A DNA stretch of 64,000 nucleotides, from contig NZ_CP072349.1 in the NCBI RefSeq assembly GCF_018127965.1, positions 1-64,000 on the forward strand, in the 5' to 3' direction. The notes under the pieces were generated by a model, which was not told the DNA's origin, did no database searches, and was given only the letters and a program-made list of their open reading frames with translations. Both the position numbers and the translations under genes were made by a program. Position 1 is the first letter of the stretch. Every line of letters starts with the position of its first letter. This document shows, in pieces, positions 19,189 to 27,974 of the stretch. This stretch comes from Prevotella melaninogenica (GTDB lineage: Bacteria > Bacteroidota > Bacteroidia > Bacteroidales > Bacteroidaceae).

Positions 19189-21111
19189 TTGAAGACATTT
19201 GAAGAGTTAGGTGTGAGCGAAGAGATTCGTCGCGCCATCAGTGAGCTTGGATTTGAACATCCAATGCCTGTACAGGAAGAAGTAATCCCTTATTTACTTG
19301 GTAATCGTAACGACGTCATCGCACTGGCACAGACTGGTACGGGTAAGACGGCTGCATTCGGTTTGCCTTTGCTGCAACGTATTGATACAAGCAGCAAGGA
19401 GACGCAGGCTATCGTACTTAGTCCTACGCGTGAACTTTGTTTGCAGATTGCTGATGACTTGAAGGAATTCAGCAAGTATATCCCTCATCTACATATCGCA
19501 GCGGTTTATGGTGGTGCATCTATCGACACACAGATACGCCAGTTGCGTCATGGTGTACAGATTATCGTGGCAACACCGGGTCGACTGATTGACCTTATGC
19601 ACCGTGGTAAGGCTCGTCTTGACAAGGTTAGAAACGTTGTTTTGGACGAGGCTGACGAGATGTTGAACATGGGTTTCCAAGAGAGTATCACTGAGATATT
19701 GACCGGTGTACCTGAAGATCGTAACACATTGCTATTCTCGGCTACGATGAGTCGTGAGGTAGAGCGTGTTGCTAAGGGTTATCTGCATGACTATAAAGAG
19801 ATCGTAGTGGGTAGCCGTAACGAGGGTGCTGAGAGTGTAAACCATATCTATTATATGGTGAATGCACGCGACAAGTACCTTGCCTTGAAACGATTGGTTG
19901 ACTTCTATCCAAAGATTTATGCAATTGTATTCTGCCGTACAAAGGCGGAGACGCAGGAGATTGCCGATAAGTTGATTAAGGACGGATACAATGCTGAGGC
20001 GTTGCATGGCGACCTCTCACAGCAGCAGCGTGACCTCACGATGCAGAAGTTCCGCTCACATCTCACACAGATTCTCGTCGCTACAGACGTTGCAGCACGT
20101 GGATTGGATGTGAACGACTTGACACACGTTATCAACTATGGCTTACCTGATGATATCGAGAACTATACCCACCGTTCTGGCCGTACAGGTCGTGCAGGAA
20201 AGAAGGGTACTTCTATCTCTATTATTCACTCACGTGAGAAGTATAAGGTACGTAATATTGAGCGCGAAATCAGTAAGGAATTTGTTGACGGAACACTGCC
20301 TTCACCAGAGGAAATCTGCAAGAAGCAGCTGTTTAAGACAATGGATGACATTCTGAAGACAGACGTCGATGAGGACCAGATTGCACCTTACATGAAGGAT
20401 ATCAACCGCCAATTCGAGTATATCGATAAGGAGGTTGTCATCAAGAAGATTGTTTCTGCAACCTTTGGTCGCTTCCTTGACTATTATAAGAATGCTCAGG
20501 AGATTGAGAAACCATCATCACGTAGCGCACGTGAAGATAGCCGTGGCGCAAGAGGTGAAGGTAGAGGAAGCCGCAGCCGTGGTCCACGTAAGCCGGAGAG
20601 TGGTTATAAGCGACTCTTTATCAACTTAGGTAAGGCAGATGGTTTCTATCCGGGTGAGGTGATGCAGTTCATCAATAAGAATGTGCATGGTAAGCAGGCT
20701 GTAGGACATATCGACCTCCTTGCTAAACAAAGCTACATCGAAGTACCAGAGCAGGACGCTCAGAAGGTGATGCAATCGCTGGATGGTGCTACCTATAAAG
20801 GCCGTAAGGTACGTTGTAACGATGCAGAAGAAGGTGGTCACGGTCATTCGTCTAATGGTCGTTCAGCCAGTGGCAATGGTCGCTCTGCAGGCGGCCGTGG
20901 TGGTTACGGCAGCCGTGGCGAAGGTCGTCAGGACGCTCGTGAGCGCAAAGGCCGTGGTCGTCGCCAGTATGATGAGAATCCTTTCGGAGGCCAGCATAAG
21001 TTCAAGAAAGATGATTGGAAGGAACTTATGAAGTCCAGTCCAGCTAAGCTAAAGGGTGATGAACCTGACTTCTCTGAAGAGGGATGGGCAAGACGCAGAC
21101 CAAAGAAGTAA
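19189..21111 (+). CDS. DEAD-box ATP-dependent RNA helicase with DbpA-type RNA-binding domain
   Basis: From the TTG at 19189 the protein has about 640 residues and starts (M)KTFEELGVSEEIRRAI. RecA1 carries the Q motif, AQTGTGKT (47-54) and DEAD (about 153-156), with SAT (motif III). RecA2 carries the VATDVAARGLDV and HRSGRTGRAG motifs. After a charged linker there is a DbpA/CsdA-like RNA-binding domain (YKRLFINLGKADGFYPGEVMQFI, about 472-545), then a Gly/Arg-rich tail (GRGGYGSRGEGRQ) and a basic end. It should remodel structured RNA, for example in ribosome assembly, mRNA decay or cold adaptation. The upstream in-frame extension (GNIPPESLRTDW..) is leader RNA, not protein. A TTG start is unusual but no in-frame ATG is nearby. 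Confidence 0.9.
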   Translation: MKTFEELGVSEEIRRAISELGFEHPMPVQEEVIPYLLGNRNDVIALAQTGTGKTAAFGLPLLQRIDTSSKETQAIVLSPTRELCLQIADDLKEFSKYIPHLHIAAVYGGASIDTQIRQLRHGVQIIVATPGRLIDLMHRGKARLDKVRNVVLDEADEMLNMGFQESITEILTGVPEDRNTLLFSATMSREVERVAKGYLHDYKEIVVGSRNEGAESVNHIYYMVNARDKYLALKRLVDFYPKIYAIVFCRTKAETQEIADKLIKDGYNAEALHGDLSQQQRDLTMQKFRSHLTQILVATDVAARGLDVNDLTHVINYGLPDDIENYTHRSGRTGRAGKKGTSISIIHSREKYKVRNIEREISKEFVDGTLPSPEEICKKQLFKTMDDILKTDVDEDQIAPYMKDINRQFEYIDKEVVIKKIVSATFGRFLDYYKNAQEIEKPSSRSAREDSRGARGEGRGSRSRGPRKPESGYKRLFINLGKADGFYPGEVMQFINKNVHGKQAVGHIDLLAKQSYIEVPEQDAQKVMQSLDGATYKGRKVRCNDAEEGGHGHSSNGRSASGNGRSAGGRGGYGSRGEGRQDARERKGRGRRQYDENPFGGQHKFKKDDWKELMKSSPAKLKGDEPDFSEEGWARRRPKK

Positions 21112-21124
21112 AAGCCCCTTCCCC

Positions 21125-21152
21125 GACCCTCCCCAAAAGGGAGGGAGACTTA
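21125..21152. repeat. GC-rich CCCTCCCC / AGGGAGGG hairpin
   Basis: The inverted repeat ACCCTCCCCAAAAGGGAGGG lies just after the helicase stop. It may act as its terminator, although there is no T-tract. The same style of motif recurs near 53522 and 53701. Confidence 0.45.
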
Positions 21153-21240
21153 GCACATAACGTTGGAGAGACTTTCGATAAATTGGCTATACATTGATAA
21201 TGTTTCGTATAGTTCATTGCACCATTTATGAAGGGTGTTA

Positions 21241-21321
21241 GGCATCCGCACCATCCGTGCGAAGCATTAGCACCATTCGTGCGGAGCCTCAACACGAGTA
21301 GTGCGGAGCCTCAACACGATA
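21241..21321. repeat. Family C short hairpin array, locus 2
   Basis: Successive CGCACCATCCGTGCG, GCACCATTCGTGC and ACACGAGTAGTGC units are joined by GAAGCATTA or GGAGCCTCA. It has the same unit logic as the arrays at 14524 and 56359. Confidence 0.65.
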
Positions 21322-21498
21322 GCTAAATGGGGAAAGAGAGAAGGCTATTACCCATATAATATAGCATAAGACTTCACTTATATGAGAAGTATTTCCCAAC
21401 ACGATGAATTGAATATATAATAAGGTAGCAAGAAATAAAGCAATAGCAACCTTTTATCTCTTATATTCTTTCCCTCGAAAAGACTTGGGCAGGTATCA

Positions 21499-21534
21499 AA
21501 AAAGCCCCATAGCATCGATGCTATGGGGCTTTTT
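21499..21534 (-). terminator. Terminator of the S46 peptidase gene
   Basis: A near-perfect palindrome (AAAAAGCCCCATAGCATCGA and its mirror) has A- and T-runs on both sides, so it could stop transcription from either direction. It ends 20 nt from the peptidase stop codon. Confidence 0.85.
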
Positions 21535-21553
21535 CATGTATTATAACTTACCC

Positions 21554-23677
21554 TTACTGTGGATTAATTTCCTGCAGCAGACGATCAGCGTGACCCCACT
21601 TATCCATCAGGTAGAGGACGAAGCGGATGTCAACACCAATACAACGTGCGAGCTTGCGATCGAAGTTGATATCGCTTGAAAGACTATCCCAGTTACCATC
21701 GAAAGCAAGACCAATAAGGCGACCCTTACCATCGAACATTGGAGAACCTGAGTTACCACCAGTGATATCATTGTTAGTAAGGAAGCAAAGCTGCATCTTA
21801 CCAGTTGTCTTATCAGCATAACGACCGAAGTCCTTAGCACTCATAAGGTCCATCATGATAGGCTCAACCTTGTAATCCTCAAGTTTCTTACCTAACTTCA
21901 TCTTCTCAACAAGACTCTCAGCAGTTGTATAGTAGTTGCTATCAAAGCCACCAATCATATAACCACCTACCTGTCCGTAAGACATACGCATGGTGAAGTT
22001 AGCATCACTGTAATGTGGCATATCCATCTCCATCTGTACCTTTGCCTCGCAAAGTTTCTTCTCTTCCTGCTCGATAGCCTCTACCTTGCTAACATAGTTG
22101 CTCATAACTTGCTGATAGAGCATCACGAGTTCTACTCCAAGCTGTATACCTGGGTCATTGAGTGTCTTCTCATCATTATAGAACTTGTGGTCCTTAACGA
22201 GTAGCTTACTGTTTGCATAGAGCCAGTCAGTGTACTTCTTATAATTGTTACCGAACTTTGTTTTGATAACATTAAATACTTCTGGGCGATATGCAGCAGG
22301 TACGTGTTCAGCATAGTTCTTCAACATAGCGGCGGTCATTTCCTTATCAAGGGCTAAGTTCCAGTCGCTACTATTGTCCTTAAACTGTACATACTGTGCT
22401 GATTCATCATCCTTTGGACCCTGTGGTTCGATAGCGCCACGGGTGATATCAAAGGCTCTCTGAATCAACTCAGACACCTTCCAAAATGACTCGTTCCAGT
22501 AAGCTTGAACCAAAGCAGACTCAGCACTCTCCTTATAAAGGTTGCTTAACTTCTTGAGGTCAACATTTATAGCAGGGTCCTTTACCGTCTTCTCGTCCAA
22601 CCATCTTTGTATCTTAGCCTCGTATTCAGCCTTCTGACGAATCAAACCGATGGAATCGATACATTTATTCATACCAATAGAGTTCTTCCAGTAGTTAGCT
22701 GATGTAACATACTTGTTCTCATATTGGAGACGAGTCTTCTCGTTCTTATCCATGTACTTCTTCATAATAGCAAGCTTGATATCACGAGCTTGTACCTGAA
22801 CGGTGTTCTCGATGTCTCTACGCTGCTGTATACCGAATGAAGATAGATAACGATTCGTTGAGCCAGGATAGCCGATTGTCATTGCGAAATCCTTATCCTT
22901 GTAACCCTCAAGACTTACAGGAGCCCAGTTAGCTGGCTTATAAGGCACATTATCCTTTGAATAGGCAGCTGGTCCGTTGGTCTTAGGATCGGCATAAATA
23001 CGGAACACTGAGAAGTCACTTGTCTGTCGTGGCCACATCCAGTTGTCTGTTTCACCACCGAACTTACCCATACTCTTTGGAACTGTGAAGACCAAACGTA
23101 CGTCTTGGAAGTCCTGATATGTAGTGGCATAATACTTATTTCCCTCGTAGAAAGCATCTACACTGATATGCAAAGTCTTGTCAATGGTCTTGATAGAGTC
23201 GGTCAAATGATTTGTAAGAGAATCGATAATCGCCTCTGTCTGTTCAGCATTCTTACCAGCAATAAGCTTATTAACGCGAGGAGTAATATCCTCTTGCTTC
23301 TTCATAAAGGAAACAAACAAGTCCTTACTTGGGAGTTCCTCTGCATAGCTTTTTGCATAGAAACCATCCTTCATATAATCATGTTCAACGGTAGAGAGGG
23401 CATTAATTGCGCTGAATCCACAGTGATGATTAGTGAAGACAAGACCATTTGGTGATACAACAACACCTGAGCAGAAGCCAGAGAAGTTGATAACAGAATT
23501 GCTAATAGCGTTAGGTGCGCCATAAAGCATGTTGCGTGGCAACTGGAATCCCTCAGCTACCATTTGTTCGTAGACGGCATCTGGCAAGTTATAGAGCGTC
23601 CACATACCCTCGTCGGCGTGCATGGATGTACTACCCAATGCGAGAAGTCCGGCAATAAGTAAAGTCGATTTCTTCAT
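21554..23677 (-). CDS. S46 family dipeptidyl-peptidase, DPP7 type
   Basis: The protein has 707 residues with a signal peptide (MKKSTLLIAGLLALGSTSMHA). The S46 triad is visible: His85 in FTNHHCGF, Asp221 in DNWMWPRQTSDFSVFRIY and Ser644 in TGGNSGSP. In S46 enzymes the residue 18 positions after the catalytic Ser sets P1 specificity: Gly in DPP7 (hydrophobic P1), Arg in DPP11 (acidic P1). Here it is Gly (LAFDGNWDSL), so a DPP7-type enzyme that removes dipeptides with a bulky hydrophobic second residue is expected. It would act in the periplasm and feed peptide-based growth. The nearby glutaminyl cyclase and dipeptidase fusion fit the same lifestyle. Confidence 0.93.
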   Translation of the reverse strand: MKKSTLLIAGLLALGSTSMHADEGMWTLYNLPDAVYEQMVAEGFQLPRNMLYGAPNAISNSVINFSGFCSGVVVSPNGLVFTNHHCGFSAINALSTVEHDYMKDGFYAKSYAEELPSKDLFVSFMKKQEDITPRVNKLIAGKNAEQTEAIIDSLTNHLTDSIKTIDKTLHISVDAFYEGNKYYATTYQDFQDVRLVFTVPKSMGKFGGETDNWMWPRQTSDFSVFRIYADPKTNGPAAYSKDNVPYKPANWAPVSLEGYKDKDFAMTIGYPGSTNRYLSSFGIQQRRDIENTVQVQARDIKLAIMKKYMDKNEKTRLQYENKYVTSANYWKNSIGMNKCIDSIGLIRQKAEYEAKIQRWLDEKTVKDPAINVDLKKLSNLYKESAESALVQAYWNESFWKVSELIQRAFDITRGAIEPQGPKDDESAQYVQFKDNSSDWNLALDKEMTAAMLKNYAEHVPAAYRPEVFNVIKTKFGNNYKKYTDWLYANSKLLVKDHKFYNDEKTLNDPGIQLGVELVMLYQQVMSNYVSKVEAIEQEEKKLCEAKVQMEMDMPHYSDANFTMRMSYGQVGGYMIGGFDSNYYTTAESLVEKMKLGKKLEDYKVEPIMMDLMSAKDFGRYADKTTGKMQLCFLTNNDITGGNSGSPMFDGKGRLIGLAFDGNWDSLSSDINFDRKLARCIGVDIRFVLYLMDKWGHADRLLQEINPQ

Positions 23678-23838
23678 GTTGATATTATTTATTGATTGAT
23701 ATATATTTGTTCTTTGTGTGAAAGGAAGATTGTTTAAGCTTTGGTGGAGAAGCTAAAGAACAATGCCACTGTGGGCTTAAAACCTTTAAGACGATTGTCC
23801 TTTAACTTCTTATTATTTCTCAATTCCCTTTATTTCTG

Positions 23839-25290
23839 CTATTTCTTCGCAATACGATTACGTAATTGTTGCAATGGAAAGTCATGGTATAGCACGTGAG
23901 CTATAAAGAGAATGATAACCAATGTGTTGATTCCCAAGGCTGCAGGAACAGGAAGATTGGCGTTAGTATAGGTGATAACGGCAAAGAAGAGAGCAGCTAT
24001 CAGAAGATAAACAAAGATACTCTTCAGTGGATAGTTTATCGGATACTTACGCTGACCGACAAGATAAGAGAGCACCATTGCCGTTGCATTCCCCATGAAA
24101 CCTGCCCAAGCACAAGCGATATAACCATATTTTGGTACGAAAATCACATTGATTCCGATGATTACAGCACATCCGATGCCTGAGAAGTAGGCACCCCAAA
24201 TCGTCTTATCAATGAGTTTATACCAGAAACTAAGGTTGAAGTAAACACCTGTCATGATACCTCCTGCCATCACGATAGGTACCACCTTCAATCCTACCCA
24301 GTAGTCACGACCGATGATATGACGAAGAATATCCATATAACCCATTACCACCAAGAAAGCAAGGAGCGTAAAAATAATAAAGAACTTCATAGCTCTCGCA
24401 TAGGTTTCCTTATTGTCTTTGTCGCGTGCCTTACCAAAAACGAATGGCTCGTAAGCATAACGGAAAGCCTGCGTAATCATCGACATAATCATTGCAATCT
24501 TACTTGCAGCACCGAAGATACCCAACTGTGTATGCGCATCGCTGTCCTTATAAACATATGGGAAGATGATATAACCTGCTGTTTGATTAAGAATACCAGC
24601 AATACCAAGGAAAAGTATTGGCCAAGTATAGGACAACATCTTCTTTGCCAAAGGCATATCAAGCAACTTACCGCCTGCAAAGAAGCCATCTTTTAACTCT
24701 TTCCAGAAACAGAAGGTGATAGTCGTTGTACATACAAGGTTGATATAGAAGGCATAACCCACCTCATGTCCGTCAAGGATAAGATAGTAAACAAGATTCA
24801 AAATAATGTTCAACGCAATGAATAACAGTTTGAAAGTAGCAAACTTAATCGGGCGTTTCTTGTATCTTAGATAGGCAAAAGGAATAGCCTGAAAGGCATC
24901 AATCGCTACCGTGACAGCCATAACCCACACATATGAAGGATGTTCCGAGTAACCCATAAAGTCGCAGATAGGCTGCAGGAAGACGAAGACCATCGCTATG
25001 AATAGCAGTGAAGAAAGCCCTACCAAAGACAAAGTAGTAGAGTAAACCTTCTTCGGATCTTGGTCAGTCTTATTGGCATAACGGAAGAAAGTCGTCTCCA
25101 TTCCATAAGTCAACACGACCAACAGCAACGCAGTATAGGCATAGATGTTTGTGATCACACCATAGCCACCGCTCGCTGCACTAATTTTAGCTGTATAGAG
25201 AGGTACAAGAAGGTAGTTTAAGAACCTTCCGATGATACTGCTCATTCCGTAGATAGCAGTGTCTTTTGCAAGTGATTTTAAATTTGCCAT
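23839..25290 (-). CDS. Oligosaccharide/lipopolysaccharide flippase (MOP superfamily, Wzx-like)
   Basis: The protein has 483 residues with about 12-14 hydrophobic segments and no signal peptide. It begins MANLKSLAKDTAIYGMSSIIGRFLNYLLVPLYTAKIS, the standard start of polysaccharide exporters in this superfamily. It should flip lipid-linked saccharide across the inner membrane. No glycosyltransferase genes are adjacent. Its neighbour upstream on the same strand is the SpmA-SpmB fusion, 90 nt away across a GGCTAATAA repeat array, so co-transcription is possible. Confidence 0.88.
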   Translation of the reverse strand: MANLKSLAKDTAIYGMSSIIGRFLNYLLVPLYTAKISAASGGYGVITNIYAYTALLLVVLTYGMETTFFRYANKTDQDPKKVYSTTLSLVGLSSLLFIAMVFVFLQPICDFMGYSEHPSYVWVMAVTVAIDAFQAIPFAYLRYKKRPIKFATFKLLFIALNIILNLVYYLILDGHEVGYAFYINLVCTTTITFCFWKELKDGFFAGGKLLDMPLAKKMLSYTWPILFLGIAGILNQTAGYIIFPYVYKDSDAHTQLGIFGAASKIAMIMSMITQAFRYAYEPFVFGKARDKDNKETYARAMKFFIIFTLLAFLVVMGYMDILRHIIGRDYWVGLKVVPIVMAGGIMTGVYFNLSFWYKLIDKTIWGAYFSGIGCAVIIGINVIFVPKYGYIACAWAGFMGNATAMVLSYLVGQRKYPINYPLKSIFVYLLIAALFFAVITYTNANLPVPAALGINTLVIILFIAHVLYHDFPLQQLRNRIAKK

Positions 25291-25313
25291 TGTTGTATTG
25301 TAGTTTAGCTTAT

Positions 25314-25370
25314 TTGCCTTATTAGGCTAATAAGGCTTATAGGACTAATAGCCCAATAGCTTAATAGATT
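25314..25370. repeat. Family D GGCTAATAA repeat array, locus 1
   Basis: Degenerate tandem 9-mers (TTATTAGGCTAATAAGGC, TAGGACTAATAGCCCAATAG) lie between the flippase and the SpmA-SpmB gene. Similar arrays are at 36276, 40230 and 57849. Confidence 0.6.
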
Positions 25371-25380
25371 CAATGATCTC

Positions 25381-26607
25381 CTAAAAGAATATATAGCAGA
25401 CTGCGATTGCGGCAATTACACCAGCCAAATCGGCTAATAGTCCACAAGCTAATGCATGACGTGTATACCTTATACCGATGCTTCCGAAGTAAACTGCCAG
25501 GATATAGAAAGTCGTATCTGTTGAACCTTGGAAGATACAACTCAATCTGCCAACGAATGAGTCAACACCAAAAGTCTTCATTGATTCCAACATAAGACCA
25601 CGTGCACCACTACCAGAAAGTGGCTTCATAAACGCCGTTGGGAGTGCATCTACGAATCTTGTGTCAAGTCCGCACTGCTCCACACACCACTTAATTCCCT
25701 GTATCAAAAGGTCCATTGCACCCGAAGCACGGAACACTCCAACAGCCACAAGGATAGCTACTAAATAAGGAATAATACGTACTGCGGTTTGGAATCCATC
25801 CTTCGCTCCTTCGATGAAAGCGTCATAAACGTTCACTTTCCGTAACATCGCCACAACGATGAAAAGCATGATTATTGACATGACAATCAAGTTAGATGCA
25901 ACAGATGACACCGTATTCGTCATCTGCTTATCCATATGTCCAAATCCCCAAATTAACAATCCGACAAAGCCAATAATACCAATAAGTCCCAAGAACAATG
26001 TCGGCTGGAAGACATTAATACGTTGCCAAGCTGCTGTAATGAGGATACCAGCAATCGTAGCTACCGTTGTTGCCAACAGAATTGGGATAAACACATCCAT
26101 AGGTTGTGCTGCACCGTTCATGCTTCGATAGCCAAGGATGGTCGTAGGGATGAGCGTCAGACCCGAAGTATTCAATACCAAGAACATTATCATTGGGTTA
26201 GTTGCCGTGTCTTTCTTTGTGTTCAGCTCTTGCATCTGCGCCATCGCTTTCAGTCCTGTAGGCGTAGCAGCATTGTCAAGTCCTAACATGTTCGATGCTA
26301 TATTCATAAAGATAGAACCCATAACAGGGTGATTCTTAGGAATATCAGGGAAGAGTTTTGAGAAGAAAGGGCTGAGCATACGTGCAAGAACGTTGACAAC
26401 ACCAGCCTTTTCGCCAATCTTCATGATTCCTAACCACAGTGTCAAAACTCCTGTCAAGCCAATTGATGTTTCAAAGGCATTTTTAGAAGAATCAAAGGTA
26501 GAAGTCATCATCTTCTCAAATATCGTAGTATCGCCCATCAACAGAGAGATAATTCCGAAGACAAATGCTATTACGAAGAATCCTATCCAAATATAGTTCA
26601 GTGCCAT
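25381..26607 (-). CDS. SpmA-SpmB fusion, nucleoside-recognition-domain membrane protein
   Basis: The polytopic protein has 408 residues. The N-terminal half (MALNYIWIGFFVIAFVFGI.., NIASNMLGLDNAATPTGLKAMAQMQELN) matches SpmA. The C-terminal half (MRKVNVYDAFIEGAKDGFQTAVRIIPYLVAILVAVGVFRASGAMD.., FQGSTDTTFYILAVYFGSIGIRYTRHA) matches SpmB. In Bacillus these are two spore-maturation proteins; in non-sporulating Bacteroidota a single fused protein is common and its role is unknown. The promoter TATCTTTG is at 26696-26703. Confidence 0.88.
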   Translation of the reverse strand: MALNYIWIGFFVIAFVFGIISLLMGDTTIFEKMMTSTFDSSKNAFETSIGLTGVLTLWLGIMKIGEKAGVVNVLARMLSPFFSKLFPDIPKNHPVMGSIFMNIASNMLGLDNAATPTGLKAMAQMQELNTKKDTATNPMIMFLVLNTSGLTLIPTTILGYRSMNGAAQPMDVFIPILLATTVATIAGILITAAWQRINVFQPTLFLGLIGIIGFVGLLIWGFGHMDKQMTNTVSSVASNLIVMSIIMLFIVVAMLRKVNVYDAFIEGAKDGFQTAVRIIPYLVAILVAVGVFRASGAMDLLIQGIKWCVEQCGLDTRFVDALPTAFMKPLSGSGARGLMLESMKTFGVDSFVGRLSCIFQGSTDTTFYILAVYFGSIGIRYTRHALACGLLADLAGVIAAIAVCYIFF

Positions 26608-26695
26608 TTATCGCTTTAATAACTGTTTTAATATGTCTGTTATGTATCAGAAGTGGGGACAGACAGCCCCACAATGGCACCATTCTTTCCCAATG

Positions 26696-26703
26696 CAAAG
26701 ATA
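26696..26703 (-). promoter_or_regulatory. -7 box TATCTTTG for the SpmA-SpmB gene
   Basis: A minus-strand TAnnTTTG match about 90 nt before the start codon. Confidence 0.5.
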
Positions 26704-26929
26704 AACATTTCTGTGTGAACCTACAGCATAATAAACTAAAAAGATGTTGTTAGCCTCCGTGTTTCTAACTGTTTTGTCGATAATAAGCTGTAGGTTATTT
26801 CCGAAAGCGCTACCAAAACAACATTTATTAAGCCCTGTTTTTAGATGTTTTATCGATGATTAAACCGATTTGTATGTATAGTTTAGTCTTTTTAACATAC
26901 GTAATTGTGTTTATGTTGTACGAAGTCTT

Positions 26930-26937
26930 TATCTTTG
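26930..26937 (+). promoter_or_regulatory. -7 box TATCTTTG for the 27033 gene
   Basis: A plus-strand TAnnTTTG match with a possible -33 TTG at 26905-26907, 22 nt away. Confidence 0.5.
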
Positions 26938-27032
26938 CAAACGTCTTTTTGGGATAGAATTTTATCTATTTCCGATTACTTTTATTACATAATTAGTCAC
27001 TTTGCGAATAAAGATAGTAACAGCAAGACTAT

Positions 27033-27467
27033 ATGGGTATATTCGATTTCTTTAACAAGAATAAGCGTAAGGCGCAGCAAAATGAACAATGTCTCTTAGA
27101 TGAAGAAGGGACAGGGGAGGCTGACCTATGGTCGAAGGCTTATGTGGCAGAGCCACAATGTTATGAAAAAGAGGGAAAAGAAAAGCTTTTGAATTTTGTT
27201 ATAACAGAGGGAGTGAATACCATTCTACCAATGTATCCCAATGAGTTATATAAAAGCGAAGAAGAAAACTTCTCTGACATTCGTCTTACATTTGTAAGTA
27301 CGACAAAGAAAGGAGAGGTCGTTGACTTACCTTTCTTTCATTGTGTACCCGCTTTATCCAACTACGCTGTGGAGTATAGAGAGCCTAACGTCTTGATTAG
27401 AGGACTGAATGCTGCGGAAATGGGCTTACTTATCTCTGGCGTAAAACAGTCGTTAAAGCGTGTCTAA
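27033..27467 (+). CDS. Small cytoplasmic protein, unknown function
   Basis: The protein has 144 residues and starts MGIFDFFNKNKRKAQQNEQ, with no signal peptide or membrane segment. A mixed alpha/beta body (EKLLNFVITEGVNTILPMYPNELYKSEEENFSDIRLTFVSTTKKGEVVDLPFFHCVPALSNYAVEYREPNVLIRGLNAAEMGLLISGVKQSL) shows no catalytic motif that I recognise. The short start followed by a lysine-rich stretch is common in small Bacteroidota proteins. It has its own promoter and terminator, so it is a real single-gene unit. Confidence 0.7.
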   Translation: MGIFDFFNKNKRKAQQNEQCLLDEEGTGEADLWSKAYVAEPQCYEKEGKEKLLNFVITEGVNTILPMYPNELYKSEEENFSDIRLTFVSTTKKGEVVDLPFFHCVPALSNYAVEYREPNVLIRGLNAAEMGLLISGVKQSLKRV

Positions 27468-27506
27468 ACACATAAGAAGGACTTAACAATACCTATCAAT
27501 ATAAAC

Positions 27507-27543
27507 TCCGATTATGGTTGCAAGAGTATCTGCCCATAATCGG
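27507..27543 (+). terminator. Terminator of the 27033 gene
   Basis: TCCGATTATGG / CCATAATCGGA stem followed by TTCTTCTTTTT. Confidence 0.8.
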
Positions 27544-27565
27544 ATTCTTCTTTTTACGCCCTTTA

Positions 27566-27897
27566 TTTGTAAACTATTTTCGTACACTTCAATTCTAATA
27601 CATGCTCTTTTGGCTTCTTAAAGACGCCTAATTGGCTTGCAAAAGACGCCCTTTAGCAACCTTACTAACGCCCTTTTGGATTCCAATTAAGCACCTTTTA
27701 AAATGCTCCTTTATAACAATCTGATTTCCTGTTGGTTACAAGCCCGCTTGTTATTCGTATTTTTGCCGTTATTTATAGATGTTTTACTTGAAATTGTGTA
27801 ATGATTTTTCAAAATCTTATCTGCAGCTTTTGAAGTTATAAAATAAAAACACTTTGTGCGGCATAGTACGCTTACTATTTTTCTATATCATGGTTAG
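27566..27897 (-). repeat. Family A intergenic repeat, copy 3
   Basis: Reverse orientation relative to copies 1 and 2. It starts with TTTGTAAACTATTTTC (the conserved end) and carries all five modules in order, then the CTATAAATAACG-type half. It lies between two convergent genes. Confidence 0.8.
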
Positions 27898-27922
27898 AGC
27901 GTCAAAAAGGAACAAAAACAAA

Positions 27923-27957
27923 AAAGAGGATGTATCTGTTTTGGACACATCCTCTTT
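27923..27957 (-). terminator. Terminator of the glutaminyl cyclase gene
   Basis: AAAGAGGATGT / ACATCCTCTTT stem followed on the minus strand by TTTTGTTTTTGTTCC. Confidence 0.85.
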
Positions 27958-27974
27958 ATATGAGACTTTATATT

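Larger units (their letters stand above)
26608..27032. other. Divergent intergenic region with two promoters
   Basis: It holds a minus-strand promoter for the SpmA-SpmB gene and a plus-strand promoter for the 27033 gene. No ORF or repeat of note. Confidence 0.5.
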
